A stretch of 64,000 bases of DNA, taken from Hyalella azteca (taxonomy: Eukaryota; Arthropoda; Malacostraca; Amphipoda; Hyalellidae). The notes beneath the pieces are model-generated. The model did not search any database. It was given only the letters and a program-made list of their open reading frames with translations, and was not told where the DNA came from. The translations under genes were made by a program, and so were the position numbers. Within the stretch, counting starts at the first letter, position 1, and every line of letters begins with the position of its first letter. The stretch covers positions 310,001 to 374,000 of the forward strand of contig NW_025944763.1 in the NCBI RefSeq assembly GCF_000764305.2, read 5' to 3'. Below are positions 26,216 to 38,608 of this stretch, piece after piece.

Positions 26216-27853
26216 AGCCTTCGGTTCACATCAGACCTCGTTAGACTTGTGATGCGCATTCCCCGCACGACGGCTGCGGTCAACTCATGGCCTTCCCGCA
26301 GCTACCAATAGAATAAGTTAGATAAAGTGCCAAATGGGAAATCTTTGAACCGGTTGGTGCTATTCGTGATGTGGCTTTATGAAGAGACTTAATAGTTTTA
26401 ATAGAACGCCTCTGATGAACACGAACTGGCCGTCAGGGAATGCCTTCAACATTGCCAACACTCTGGCTCGTAATGACCACCTACTTTGACCTTAACCATC
26501 GATCTTTGCGCGAGCAAATAGTTCATCATCTCTGCTGATTTAATGCTGCCTATTAAATTCCCATCAAGTTATGTTCATGCGTAAACTGTCAAGCTTGTCT
26601 CATGAAGTTGAGTTTCAGGGAGTCGGTGTAAATTTGAGCGCGTTAGGTTCATGATGAGCTTGAAATTTTATAGACTACGTTTGTGGCTCCTAAATGCCAA
26701 CGAGAACAAAGCAAATGAGTATCTTCATGATGATAATTTTACCTCATACGTATAATTTGTATGGTTGGGAAGGGTTAAGTAAATCTAGAGAGCAAACTTG
26801 GAGTGGGCCTGGCGGAAGGCTTCGGCCAGTTCAGGTCAAAAGGTCGAGCGCTCTAATTTCATTTGGCTGCTGGGGAGATTTGAAATGTAATTCCAATTGA
26901 AAATCGCAGCAAATTTATAACAGGCCAACCAACTATCGACGTTCTGCTGTAGGTAGGTTTCCAAAGTTTTGAATCTGGAAATGGTTTAGAGTTATTTATT
27001 CTTTAATCCAGAGCAGCTTTAATGGTTTTGTCCATGACAACAGTCATCGAAAAAAAAAATTGATTGTAAACGGCTGAGCGTGAATCGCTCGGCTGCCCGG
27101 ACGTAATCATTGTTTGTAGAGGTGTCCAACCGGGCACGATGTACGAGTTATTACCCAGCCTCCCTGTGCATTTCTCTCCATTATCTCCTTAATGTCGCGT
27201 CCAGAAAGTTTGCACTCATTTTTAAATGCGTCTCTGAACGTGATCTCCCATTATATATATTTTATTTTTCTATGAGATAAATGGGGTCATATTTTAATTA
27301 CATTTCTTTCGTGGAATAAATGCAGTCCAGATGGATTCAAAGGGCGGGAATATAAGTGAAGTTCATTGGGATTATCTTCACTTAGTTATAATATCATGGA
27401 AATTAACATCGCGTGTTCAAACTTTTAAATGAAAAGAATCCGAAATTGCCTCAAATTTAGCGTATTCTGGCAATATTTGAACGAATATGTTTGCAGTTGG
27501 TAAGAGATTTTATTGACGAAAGTTAGCGGTAACTTTTGAGTTTCGGTAGAGGTGTTACTCGTCCGGAAATTCCGACAAATAAATAGCAATTCTACGATTA
27601 TTGAATACCTGGTGTTAGTCGTCGGTAATTGATAATTTTTCTGAGACGCTTGTGCATTGATCGGCTCAGGATATTGCAAGTAGTTATTTGCAGCGTTCTG
27701 ACGTAAATCTTGTTTTTAAATACGACGTTTTACTTGCCGTTCGCCGCTCTCCTCCTCCTACATCACAACGTGTGAAATAATGAGCTGCATACGATCACTT
27801 CGTCGTCCCGCCGAAGTTTCATATACATCATTAATCACTTCTTCCATGGAATC
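26216..27853. other. gene-free stretch
   Basis: Nothing recognised in AT-rich unique sequence; a pyrimidine-rich run lies at 27745-27765. Confidence 0.5.
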
Positions 27854-28240
27854 ATGGCTCATGAAAAAAATGACCAACGAGTTTTCGCGGAAAATAATCG
27901 AAGTGAGAAATGGACAGATCATGTCGACGTAGCTGCAAGGGTCATGGCTCAACTCATACCTACTCGTAGTCACATGATCAGGAGTCTCGGTGAGCGATCG
28001 ATGCATGACTGCTTTATCGGGCTTGTGCAATCCAGCGCGATATTCCAGCGAAGTCGTAAATGTGCATGCGGAGCTTGGAATGCGAAGATCGCGTGGAATG
28101 TCGAAGCGAGCAGCAGAATACCACGATGCGCTGTCAAAGAAGCCCGGCAGGCTCTTAGCATGTCACATAAATACACAGTCGTCACGTACCTGCAGCTAAC
28201 GATGGGCGACCCACCGAACGTCCCTGGCGTTTCATCATGA
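27854..28240 (+). CDS. candidate 128-codon frame in a GC-rich patch, unknown product
   Basis: Seen: an ATG with G at +4 (context ATCATGGCT) opens 128 codons, starting MAHEKNDQRVF and ending NVPGVSS. It lies in a patch clearly richer in G and C than its flanks. The residues are mixed and include a Cys/Ala-rich middle (SRKCACGAWNAK). Against it: a second plus frame (27990-28199) and two minus frames (27758-28030, 27970-28185) are also open, so part of the openness follows from base composition. No domain, signal peptide or membrane segment is recognised. It could be a single-exon gene, an exon, or part of an old mobile element. Confidence 0.2.
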   Translation: MAHEKNDQRVFAENNRSEKWTDHVDVAARVMAQLIPTRSHMIRSLGERSMHDCFIGLVQSSAIFQRSRKCACGAWNAKIAWNVEASSRIPRCAVKEARQALSMSHKYTVVTYLQLTMGDPPNVPGVSS

Positions 28241-28798
28241 GCAGGACTGAGAGAAAGATTCTTTGTTAGCCCGTCAGGGGAAACAAACTAGAGAATTTGA
28301 CGCTCTTAATCGCACGGTACGCGATGACGAGGATGGTGATAAGAAGAGCTTATAACATTTGATGGGAAAACTCGTTTGATCATCAATAATATCATTTGTA
28401 TTTTAATTATCAAATATGTTCTTCAAATAACTTTAAAATCGTTTATACAATTTCAGATCGCTTAATTCTTACTGACCTATGCCACACGGATACTTTCACC
28501 GTCACTGCGAGCAAGCTTTTTGTGGGCTTTGATATTCTCCAAATAAATTAGCTCAATTATAAAAAAAACTATACATATTCCAGTTGACCTAAGCCACTCA
28601 ACAGTTCCTGAATCTCATTTAATTAGTACGCACTAGAATTACTAGATAATTGATTGTCTATCAGAGTTATGCACGAACCTTACAAGTAGATCAACACGTG
28701 GTTATGAAGCGCATTGCATGAGATGTCTCGTGCGACTTGATCTGCAAAGAAGCAATTGCAATTCTTTCACTAACGCTGTACACGGATGCTGATGAAGC
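28241..28798. other. gene-free stretch
   Basis: Nothing recognised. Confidence 0.5.
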
Positions 28799-28862
28799 TA
28801 TGGTATTATAAGCTGAATCGGCTTAATGGTATTATAAGCTGAATATGTTATTATAAGCTGAA
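28799..28862. repeat. short tandem repeat, three copies of TATTATAAGCTGAAT
   Basis: ATGGTATTATAAGCTGAAT, TAATGGTATTATAAGCTGAA and ATGTTATTATAAGCTGAA follow each other with short spacers; the shared core is TATTATAAGCTGAA. Confidence 0.85.
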
Positions 28863-30300
28863 ATGAACCTCTATTGCACATGGATGAGGATGTTTGTATT
28901 CCGTGAAGCGGATGTATTGTGTCTGTGAGATGCGCGTTTCTCATGAATAAACGGACCGACGATCCGACGATAGGAATCTTTTAAAGCTCTCAATTTGCTC
29001 GTCATTTATGCGACTGTGAGAAATATTTTAGTATCTATCGTCATTCTCTGCAAATTATTTTCCTGAAGCTTACTCTGTTTAATTTTTCTTCAAGTTAAAC
29101 AGTGACCAGGAAAAAGCTGCAACATAACCCACATTGCGGCGTGAGATTAAGGTAGCAATACGGGGGTCAAAGGTTTACAATGCAATCGCCGGACTGCTTT
29201 TCTTGCACGAATACTTCAAGAGATAATAGCAATTAATTAAGAGAAACATCGCAAACATCCTCAGGACATCCCCACTGATGAGGCCTTAACGTGAGAGGCT
29301 TTCTGAAACTGAGGTCAGAATTCTCTGCTGATTGCGGCTTCAGGTCAAAGAATTATCATGCGATGAGAATTGTCTCGAGTGAGAAAAGCATGGCGATGAT
29401 GAGCTTCGTTTGGGCCGTTTATTATAACAAACATCATGGGAATCCGCCGTCACATTCCAGCGGTTGATTATGTTATTCGATAATTTCAAGGAACGAGTTA
29501 CGAACGCCAGGTTTGGTTAAAATCACCTTTTTCTCTCCAGAGGTTAAATGGCGGTCGTGATCAGTGCCGGCGGAAGCCTTTCAACTGGAAAAAGTTTCTC
29601 TTTGAAACACCAAAAGGAAATCGAGGCAATTCGATAGAATTGTCTTAGGTGGCTTTTCGTGCTTTTAATGATCATAATTGTTCAATCTTCGTCTCTTTGG
29701 TCGGATTTAAAGACCTTTGAAGGATGCGCCGACCAAGCTAAGGTTTCCCATTCTCAGAGCGTCTCGCAATTCACGTCAAACATACATTGGTCTTTTGAAA
29801 TCTTATTCGACTTATTCGATTATTGTTCACAAAAGAATGTTCATTGAGCACACTCCTGAGCAGCGTCGATATTCGTGGGCATGATCGAAACAGTTTTACC
29901 ATATATACGAGCTGTTATACTGACTGTATATTCATAGAAAAATTGTCTCTATTTCGTTTAATTAAGCAGGCAGCAAGTCGTGCGATTGAAATTGAAATTA
30001 AAAAAATATATATTTTACAGGTAACCCGGTAGCTGACGGGACATAGAAAAAAAGTTTTGGGAATGAAAAAATTCTTGTTTTTATAACTTAAAAGATGTCA
30101 GTGTGCATGTCTACAAGGGAAATGAAAATTGGTTACTAGAAAGAAACGACTTATGAAGCAATGTGTAATATCTGAACCTACGACTGTACTTGTATACCGT
30201 AGAACGCTGGTAATTGAAATCATAATTGAAATCAATCATCGCTGATTGATAATCCAATAATCGAGAGCATCTTTACCTGTAAAGCCTGCATGTGTAGCGA
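28863..30300. other. gene-free stretch
   Basis: Nothing recognised; a 17-bp near-repeat AATTGAAATCATAATTG lies near 30212. Confidence 0.5.
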
Positions 30301-30838
30301 ACAGCATGAGGCGAAAGCAACTAGACTGAAGCTTTATATTCTGTAAATTTTCATTTATAATTTCATTAATGCTTTTAGTTGCAGCTTTTAAGTGATCCTA
30401 ATGAATGACACGAGGGCGACTATGCAGAAGCGTTTTTTTCTCGGAAAATCTTCATTTATAATAGCAAAGATTTTAGTAAAAGCCGTCGAAGTGATCGCAT
30501 CCTAAGGTGTAGACGAATAAACAGAAGTGTTTTTATGTTCTCAAAATCTTCACCTATAGTTTCAATACTTTTATATAGTTAAAGCCGTTGAAGTGAGCCT
30601 CATGAGGCGTAGACGACTAGGCAGAAGCATTTTTTATCTGAAAATCTTCACCTATAATTGCAATACTTTTATACATTTAAAGCCGTTGAAGTGAGCATGA
30701 TGAGGCTCAGGAGTCTGTATAGAAGCGTTTTTTTCTGGAAATCTTCACTTATAATCGCAATGCTCTTAGTAAAAGCCGTTGAAGTGAGCATCCTGAGGCG
30801 CACGGCGACAAGGCTGAAGCTTCTTATTTTGAAAGGCA
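30301..30838. repeat. 98-bp tandem array, about 5.5 copies
   Basis: Units begin TTCA(C/T)(C/T)TATAAT at 30349, 30451, 30549, 30647 and 30744 (spacing 102, 98, 98, 97), with a partial unit before 30349. Conserved blocks inside each unit are TTTTAGTAAAAGCCGTTGAAGTGA-like, a GATGAGGCG-like block and GCAGAAGCGTTTTT. Divergence between copies is moderate and the last copy fades after about 30838. The period is not a multiple of three, so translated frames change with each copy. Confidence 0.95.
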
Positions 30839-33198
30839 CGTCGCTAATGAACACGACGACTGATGGATTGCGCTCCTCTGAAGCTTCCATGGCCGCACGT
30901 CTTTACTTCACAAAACAAATGAACGCAACTACGGCAATATTCACTGAATAATGTGCGAGGCTACGGGGGAATGGGCTGATGTATGGAACTCAAGAGTTAA
31001 TATCTGCATGCAATATCTGGCGTCCTGCATGGTGGTCAGCAAAGCTTGCAGGGTTTCTAGAAACCAAACGAGAAATGAAGAAGATACATATAGTTTTAGG
31101 AATTTATATATTTTTTAATTGTTAGTCATGTTATTATTATTATTATTTGTTAAGATAATATATTAGTTTAAGGATTTATTATTATTATGAAGCCATGAAA
31201 TAAAAAATTGCTACAAAATTAGAAATAATAAATTCAATTTATAAAAGGGTCTTCGAGTAATGATTTAACATTCCATTAGAGAGATGACATTATTTATGGA
31301 AAAATAATATATTTTGTTGACACAATTCATTAAGGCGAAAGATTTGCATTAAGTAGTTTCAATCAAGTTAAATTTAAGCCTATTATTTAACTTTATTCGT
31401 ACCTGCTGTCAACTTCGATTTTATTTCTGCAGTTGTCGATGCCGTCAAATTTAACTTGGTAGTGTAATGTGATTATAAATTTAATTGAAAATATATATAA
31501 ATTTATATGGGAGATTTGATAATCACAAGATATGATCGATTGGATTTCGAGAATTTTCTGAACATTCATTATAAATCTATTCAACGAACAAAAAGATTGA
31601 ATCAAGCAACTGTCAGTTTGTGAATGCATGTTTGAATAGTAGTTTCCCACGATTGATTTTATTGATGTTATAAGCCGAGCCTGCGAAACAAGCTTTTGTC
31701 GCTGCTGCCGATAGTGTGCAGCGCTGAGCGGCCACTGACGACTTCTTGGCACGGAGCCTTTCAATGATGAATAGGCCGCTGAAATCTTTTAATTTTTCAG
31801 CACGGACCACCATTGATCAGTGTTAATTAATTTTAAGTAGATAATAAGGGACTGGTTATGGTAAGGAACACGACAGCAAGAAGCAGGTTTGACGTCGACT
31901 ATCTATTGAGAAGTCTGGAATTGCAGCGTGTGCCTCTAATGAGGGCTCTTCTAAAGTCATTTGTACAAATTACTTGGCGATGTGGACTTTGTTGGGCCAT
32001 GGTGACTAGAGCCCTTCGTAGGCGCATGCTTTGAAGTCTTTAATCTGGCGCTACCGAGTCATTTAATCACTAGTATTAACCTTTGCTGATTTCACACTCA
32101 TGCTAACTGCGCCGTTATAATGAAATTATAGCGCACTTGTCTATAAAGACTGTTTTTATCACGCTCGCTTGTAATACTTTGCTGTTCTTGAAGCCGTTGC
32201 GCTAAGGCCCTTATACGCGATTTGCATTTGGGACTTTGTTCATGGTAAGTTAGCTTCATGATTTTCTCAGGTTTGTAGGACCGTCATTGAAATTCTTTTA
32301 ACTTCGATTCATGTACAGCTTACAATTCAATTAAATAATTGAACAAAACAAATAAAAAAAGTAACCGTTTTGTGTGCGAGTTAGCAGATTTTTTGGCCTT
32401 ACGAAGTGTAAAAAAATTTGAGTACACTTCTTGAGCGACCTCAAATAACTGGATAGTTACTAGCCATCTAGACAACGAGGATGAACCACGTTTGATTTGC
32501 TTAAAGATAAGCTGGCAACAAGTTTCTGGGAAAACCTCCATTTTACAGGATAAGAAAGAACGTGATAATTGGCGTGAGCGACGCAAATCTTTGCATTGAG
32601 GTTGTTCGTCGGTCGTGACATGGCGAGGAAATCCTTTGGAGGGGGAATGCTTGGCATCCTGGGGAAGGTCACGAGCTCGGCCTCTAAGATTCTCACAATT
32701 TAAGAGGTAGAAAGGGAAGTTGCAGCCCACAAGACGTCATGCCAAACTTTTTCGCGATGCAAACAAACAAGTAAATTCTCTTTACAGCCTCGGCAGGTAA
32801 TTAAGAGGCTGGCTCCGCACCAATGCACCCAAAAGTTCTATTAGGCTAAATTTCCTGCGGTTTTTAATTTATATATATTTTGGTTTTCATGCCTCCTTGC
32901 GTCCTAAATCCGTAAAAAATTCGTCTAAAATTGTTTTCTAGAGGGAGTCCTGGTTATGGAGATCATACCGAGATTTCTTCTAAATAATGTTTGTTTATTT
33001 GAAATTCGAACGTTTAAGTAGAATTATAAATTTTCTAAATTATTGATCCAGCCGATAGAGGACGAAGTTATGCTGTTCTCGTGTACAGTCATGAGATAGT
33101 CATGACGAGCTTTTCATACAATAAAACAATTTTATAATAATACTATATAGAGACTCTAGTAGAATCTAAAATCTGTGAATATTGTCAAATATATTGTC
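30839..33198. other. gene-free stretch with TTA microsatellites
   Basis: ATT/TTA trinucleotide runs lie at 31131-31147 and 31175-31188. A minus-strand frame from about 31791 to 31393 (about 130 codons, no ATG at its head) and another at 32320-32730 (136 codons) are open, but overlapping frames are open too and neither has a known domain. At 32247 a good donor-like ATG|GTAAGTTAG follows an open stretch. Confidence 0.4.
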
Positions 33199-33220
33199 AA
33201 ATCTACCTATAGGTAGATTT
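33199..33220. repeat. perfect 22-bp palindrome
   Basis: AAATCTACCTA is followed directly by its reverse complement TAGGTAGATTT with no loop. It follows a 12-bp direct repeat ATATTGTCAAAT at about 33180-33203. It could be a dimeric protein-binding site or chance. Confidence 0.85.
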
Positions 33221-33806
33221 CTGGATCTAATCTTAATTTTAACGTCGAATATGTTTGATCAACGACGACATATGCTTGGTCAATCGTCTACCTTGTTTAC
33301 ATATGTTTAATAAAATGAAAGTTACTAACTTATTATTGATGAAGCTTGTAATTCTTCTCAAAAGGAATTCAATCTAAGAAACCTTAAGAAATAAAAAAAC
33401 CGAAGGCCGCCCGTTTCCCCAACAACAAACCTTTGAACTTTGAAGTCGCATGCGCAGGTTTACAGTGAGGAATCACAACAGGCCTTGTTAACTGTGCAAT
33501 TTGTATTTTTTATCATTAAAAGTTTATGTATTAATTTTTTGCAAAAATATTGATGAATTTCTGCGGCTTATATTATCAACTTAATTTGCATTTGTTCAGT
33601 TAAATGCCACCAATGTTAAAACTGCGAGAACAGCTCATGTCTGTGTAGTCTCGTGTTACGGTTGTTCATGACAAAAGGAAAAATAAATGTTTAGTTTGTT
33701 AAAACGATAACATATTTAGAAAGGCATATATATAAATTAAGAATTAAAAGATGCATTTGCGTGGGAAATTGAAGGCCATGGGGCTGAATATCTCTTAATG
33801 TATATG

Positions 33807-33848
33807 ATGTATATGATATGATATATCATATTATCATATCATATACAT
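33807..33848. repeat. AT-rich hairpin, 16-bp perfect arms
   Basis: ATGTATATGATATGAT (33807-33822), 10-base loop, ATCATATCATATACAT (33833-33848). Further TGATATG/CATATCA elements continue to about 33885, a typical AT-rich palindromic microsatellite that is prone to instability. Confidence 0.9.
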
Positions 33849-36800
33849 GATATGATAATGTGTATGATATGTATATACATACTTGAGTTTATGTATATAA
33901 TTTTCAACGCTGAGAGATAAAGGTTAAAGTAGTCGGTAAAAAGAGTAGCGAAGCCTCAAACTGTAAGGGGCAAAAATTGCAACAGAAAGAACACATTAAA
34001 GTCTTAGTTAATCAAGTCAGGAAGACAAAATTTCCGAAATGCCTAAGTTTTGGGGATGCCTTTAGCATGAGAAGGTTGTCTAAATTTCGTTTGTAAGTCC
34101 AAATGAACTCAATTACTAGCGATGCTTCATCGCTTTCCTGACTCAAAGCCCAATACTTTGCACGATAAATATCAGCTCTGGTGCAATAAATGAGTCCCTT
34201 TTACAGCCATAGAATATTAAGTGCTAGTCGTTTTCTAATATTTTCGCCCCACTCTTGTGCCAAAGTCGTAGTTTTCCTTCACATTTACTACGTCTCGAGC
34301 CCCAAGTGATAAGCATCAGGCTAGGAACAGCCTCTTATCACATCTCTTAAATGTCTCACAAATCAACGACTCACTCTCAACTGGAGTCTCAGTTCCCGCT
34401 TTACTTGTAACTAAGTAATTGGTATCTAGACTAACAGCAGAGTTTTGGAGTCAACAGGAATGTTTTTCGCTTCCAACAACGTGGTGGGCCTCCATGCCAC
34501 ACAAATTAATTACCTTCTCAAGCCGTCTTTTGTGAAGGCTCAAGAATTAAGAAGCCCACTGTTTCTTATTTATTGTTGAACGCTTATTGAAGTGCAAAAT
34601 TTATTTGCTTACTGCGGGATTTGAACCTTTTTGGAGATTTTAAGAAGGTGATTTGCTAAATGTTGGCTGCAAAATATTTGGTCTTGACTTTATTCATCTC
34701 CATGAAATCATTTCAGTGTTTAGTGTTTGTGAAGTACTGTACACACAACATGAATAATTGACTTGATAGAGTCTTTTATTTATTTTTATACACAGTTCAC
34801 TTAAGTCTAAATCAACTCGCGGGCAAATTTAAACATTATGCAGAATTTAAATACAATGACGAGAGCCATGTGACCCGAATAGTTTGTTAGATAAAATAAG
34901 CTTCTGCCAGGGAAAATAAATTTCAACATTTCAACGAGTTTGATCATATGATTTAGAAATCAACGTTTTTTTGTGAGCAACGATGATTTTTTGGAGCTTT
35001 AAACATATGCATCAAAATACACATTCGGAAACAAATGAGGCCAACATAGCCTTGGGCTGAAAAATGCACTCATGGTCATACGTACTGCTTTACACCGAGA
35101 ATGAGTGTATTTTGTATGATAATAATATTAGGCCAGCATATGCTAAGTAAGTCATTAGAGAACAGGACGCTAACAAGCTATGCGACGCCATAAGATATTT
35201 ATTTGAGAATCTCTGAAGCTGAGGGCGGATATGATCACGGCTGGACTCGGCTCGATAGCTCGCGTGCCGCGTTAATCATCTTCAGTAAAGTTCATTTGTT
35301 TCCGAATCATCGGCTTATACGTGGACGGAATCATTCCTGAGCAACCAATTCGTTCCCCAGGCTGCGAGTGAATGCATCAGCCTCTTAAGTTCTCGGCAAA
35401 CACATTGATAAGCACGCCCTGTATTGAACGGAAACATGCAAGTAATATCCCACTCACTTCCCGAGGCTCGGTATATGCATGAGATTCCAATGCATGCTGC
35501 TATTAACTTTGCTATGATGCAAATCTCAGCCCCAAGCTTAATTTACTTATCCAACCACGATGAAAATTTCGACTAATTTTCTAGAGGAATGAGCTTCGTA
35601 AGCCTGCTTTGCATAATGCGCCATCTTAATTGAGAAGGCTTGTTGTTTTTTCTCGCCGGAAGAACAAAAACTCTTATTTATTCATGCTGCTCCTCTGCGA
35701 CATGCACAACCTTCATGATGTGGAGTTGCAGTGCTCTGTTACGTCACGATATTCAAGCAGAATAATTAAACCTGTATTCTTAAATTTGTTCTTACTTGTT
35801 GACCGTTTGGATCGAAATGCACGTACTAAAACAAATAACATTGGTCATTTATATGCTAGCAGTGGTAATTTTTATGCTAGAGGCACCAGATTAGCAACAA
35901 ATCGCCTTATTTCTACAAGATTAATATATAGATTAAATGAAAATTTTTTACTGTAATGATGATCGATATATCAGATGAAATAGCATCTTTATAATTTGTC
36001 TTTTTCAAATCGTAGCAATTATTTTAAGATGCTAAAGGGATACCAGTATCATCAGAAATTTATTAGCTAGGAAAGTAGCAAAGAAAATTATTTATATAAT
36101 TGTCAATTTTAAATTTTCTGACGCCATATTTAGCCCTAGATCAAACATTTGGTACTATTTGTATGATGAATCAATTGATGCGAATAAATTTACAAGTTCG
36201 AGGCAAATATTAAAATTGTCTAGGTAATATCAGTAGACGTATAGCGTATAGAATCCATAAGCATATAGGTATAAAACGTATAAACGTATAAAACCCATAA
36301 TTATAAATTCAAGACGAATAAGAACTGCAGACTTTGTTTAAACATTTCTCCGGTATATATGAGCAATGAAACTTAGGATCTTCAATTCATAGAGGTCGAT
36401 ATATGATTTATGATTACTGAACAATAATGCATGCAAGCTAAACTTCGGGAAGTTCTTTCATGACCAAGATTTCCAATTCATTAGGCATTGTCTTGTAATA
36501 GGGAGATGTTATGGAATTTTACTATAATCACGCTCAAAAACAAACTCAGAAAATCGCTCTAACATAATGTTCTTCCTCTGATCCAACGCAAGTTACGACG
36601 GAAGCTCATTCATAGAAAAATTGTCACGCGTAGTTTCAAATCCAGATTCCATAAAGCGGTATTGCAGTAAAATCGATAACCGGCGTGCGCTAATGTCTGT
36701 ATTACAGTCAATTCGATACGCCGAGTTATACATATCTGTCGCCTTTTAAACGGGCGATTTTTAGTTTAGATTTGAAGCTCATTCGTACAATTGGATAAAT

Positions 36801-37212
36801 ATATTGGCTTTAATTTCAGGCTGCGCTATCCCCAGGTAGCCCTCCTGTCAGTTTTTTTTGAATGAATTGTCGCCCATCAGGTTTTTTCAATGAATAAATT
36901 TCAGCAAATGTGGTATGGATGCAATGTAGTATTTTGCACTCGCAAGGTAGCTGGTCGGTAAAGGGTTAAGAAACTATTTCCAGAATGTAGTAGCAGTCAT
37001 TTTATTTAGTGAGCAAGAAATGAAAAACTATTGTTGTAATCGAAGTTCAAAGTGGATTGCTAGTTTTTTGTCTGAATTATTCGAAAAAGGTCAGCACAAT
37101 GGGTAGGTTTACAAATAAGAAATGCTGTAGAGGTATACGTATATACAAGATACAAGAGTATATGAGCTTCATGTGAATTAGACAATTGGCTTAACAATAA
37201 ACCTCTCTGTAA
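33849..37212. other. gene-free stretch
   Basis: No gene recognised. 36232-36300 is a loose tandem of CGTATA/CCATAA-type elements (GTATAAAACGTATAAACGTA and variants). A 108-codon frame at 35630-35956 has no known domain. Confidence 0.5.
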
Positions 37213-37481
37213 CTGGGCAGGGTGGCCCTGTGGTTACAGTTCAGAGTACCACGATTGGCGCAGAGAGGCGCGGGTTTCGATCCCAGCTCTGTGCGCCAGT
37301 TTCTGGTCAGAATCGGCAAGGAGGCCGGGCGGTTAAGCAAAGCGAAATTGTAGCAGTGAGTTGCATGTTCGCGACCGCAGCAAGCTGTGAATGTTCTGCG
37401 ATGTTAAAAATCGGCGACAGGTCAAGTGGCCTATAATCAACGCTGAGACCACTATTATAATATTATTATTATTATTATAAA
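37213..37481 (+). mobile_element. tRNA-derived SINE with (ATT)n tail
   Basis: Seen: an A box TGGCCCTGTGG at 37223-37233 (10 of 11 to TRGCNNAGYGG) and a B-box-like GGTTTCGATCCC at 37273-37284, which fits GGTTCGANNCC with one extra T. The two are about 50 bases apart. The B box sits in a T-arm-like stem and is followed by a CTGTGCGCCA end. About 150 bases of non-tRNA body follow, then a terminal TATTATTATTATTATTATAA tail at about 37460-37480. This is the standard head-body-tail layout of a tRNA-type SINE, which is transcribed by RNA polymerase III and moved by a partner LINE. I could not define target-site duplications. Plus-strand open frame 37230-37436 across it is not a gene. Confidence 0.8.
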
Positions 37482-38477
37482 ACATGAGATAATAGTGATA
37501 TTGGTAATGCTGAAATTAATGCTCATTCCCGTACACTTAATTTATTTGTTATATATCCTATCAAAAACGATAAAGAGTTAAAAAATATCATCAAAGATCA
37601 GACAAACAAAAACTACTTGCAAGACCAAGAACAGGGTAATTTGCATCTTTAGAAAAGAGTTGAGGCAAATAGTTACAACTTCTGGACGAGGAATATTACT
37701 GAAAACAGTTTATTGAAGCAGAGCTCTTGTTTGGTCAAGAACATTGATAATATCCTTTTAGCGGTCAAAAACGCAGGTGTAAAGTATGCCCTTGGTCGTG
37801 CAAGTGCTCAGGAAACAATACAAAAAACTTGGAAAGCATGAAAAATCTGTATATTTAATGCAGCAAAAAGTGTTTAGTATTATAATTTCTGCAAAATCAG
37901 GATATTGAATTTGAAGCCAGGCTTACAAAATTCTTGAGTCTAAAGCGTAACAGTATGAAAAATTTCTAAGATACATGATATAAGAATCATGAGGTTTTTG
38001 CAGTTATTTGTTTGAACGTAATTATGAAAATAAATATAGAGATCTGAATAGATCAAATCAGAACAGGAATTTTTATTCCTTGGAGGGTCGGAGAGAAGTG
38101 CAACAAGGCTACTGTTGGAAGGATTAACGACAGTACAGTACGATAATAAGGGCAGGGAATATTAATAATCTTACCTCGCAGCAAACTTTGGGCCTGCTTC
38201 TGCTACTATATACATTCATAGAGTTCGATACGTTGAAATCTTCTTCATATTTTTCTTCCGCGAATACTTTATTTGATCGGCCATATTTCATCAACAACAA
38301 ACATGCCATCTAACTAAACATCGTATTTAATTAAGGCATTTAAGCACAAATTCACACTCGTCATATCTGTATAACAAAGATTTGAAGATTTAGATCCCAC
38401 GTAACCTAGATTTTTTCATATACTTACATAATTTACATAACTTATACTTAAATATAATTAGGCTAACCATCGTCGCC
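37482..38477. other. AT-rich stretch with a lysine-rich near-open frame
   Basis: Directly after the SINE, a plus frame runs 37488-37841 (117 codons) with one internal TAG at 37650; it contains segments like YPIKNDKELKNIIKDQTN and NAGVKYALGRASAQETIQ. No family is recognised and chance cannot be excluded. The remainder to 38477 shows nothing. Confidence 0.4.
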
Positions 38478-38608
38478 ATGCGCTGCCGCGTGACGCTGGA
38501 GAGGCTGGCCCTGCTACTCAATGGGTGAGTGCCGGTAATAAACACGGCTAAATGATCACTTTCTGACTCTTTAATAAAATTTTCAGCATCCTGCTGGATA
38601 AATCATAG
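38478..38608 (+). CDS. candidate two-exon small reading frame with a 62-nt intron
   Basis: Seen: a sharply GC-rich block in AT-rich surroundings carries ATG at 38478 (GCC before it, purine at -3) and reads MRCRVTLERLALLLN. It is followed at 38525 by a consensus donor GTGAGT. At 38586 lies an acceptor TTTTCAG preceded by CTGAC, a good branch sequence. Removing 38525-38586 (62 nt, a common short-intron size in arthropods) gives an in-frame join with GILLDKS and a stop, 22 residues in all. The frame is also open upstream of the ATG (LTIVA before it), so the block could instead be an internal exon beginning after the AG at 38459-38460 of a larger protein with other partners. The hydrophobic, amphipathic character might suit a membrane-targeting or micro-peptide role, but no family is recognised. 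Confidence 0.25.
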
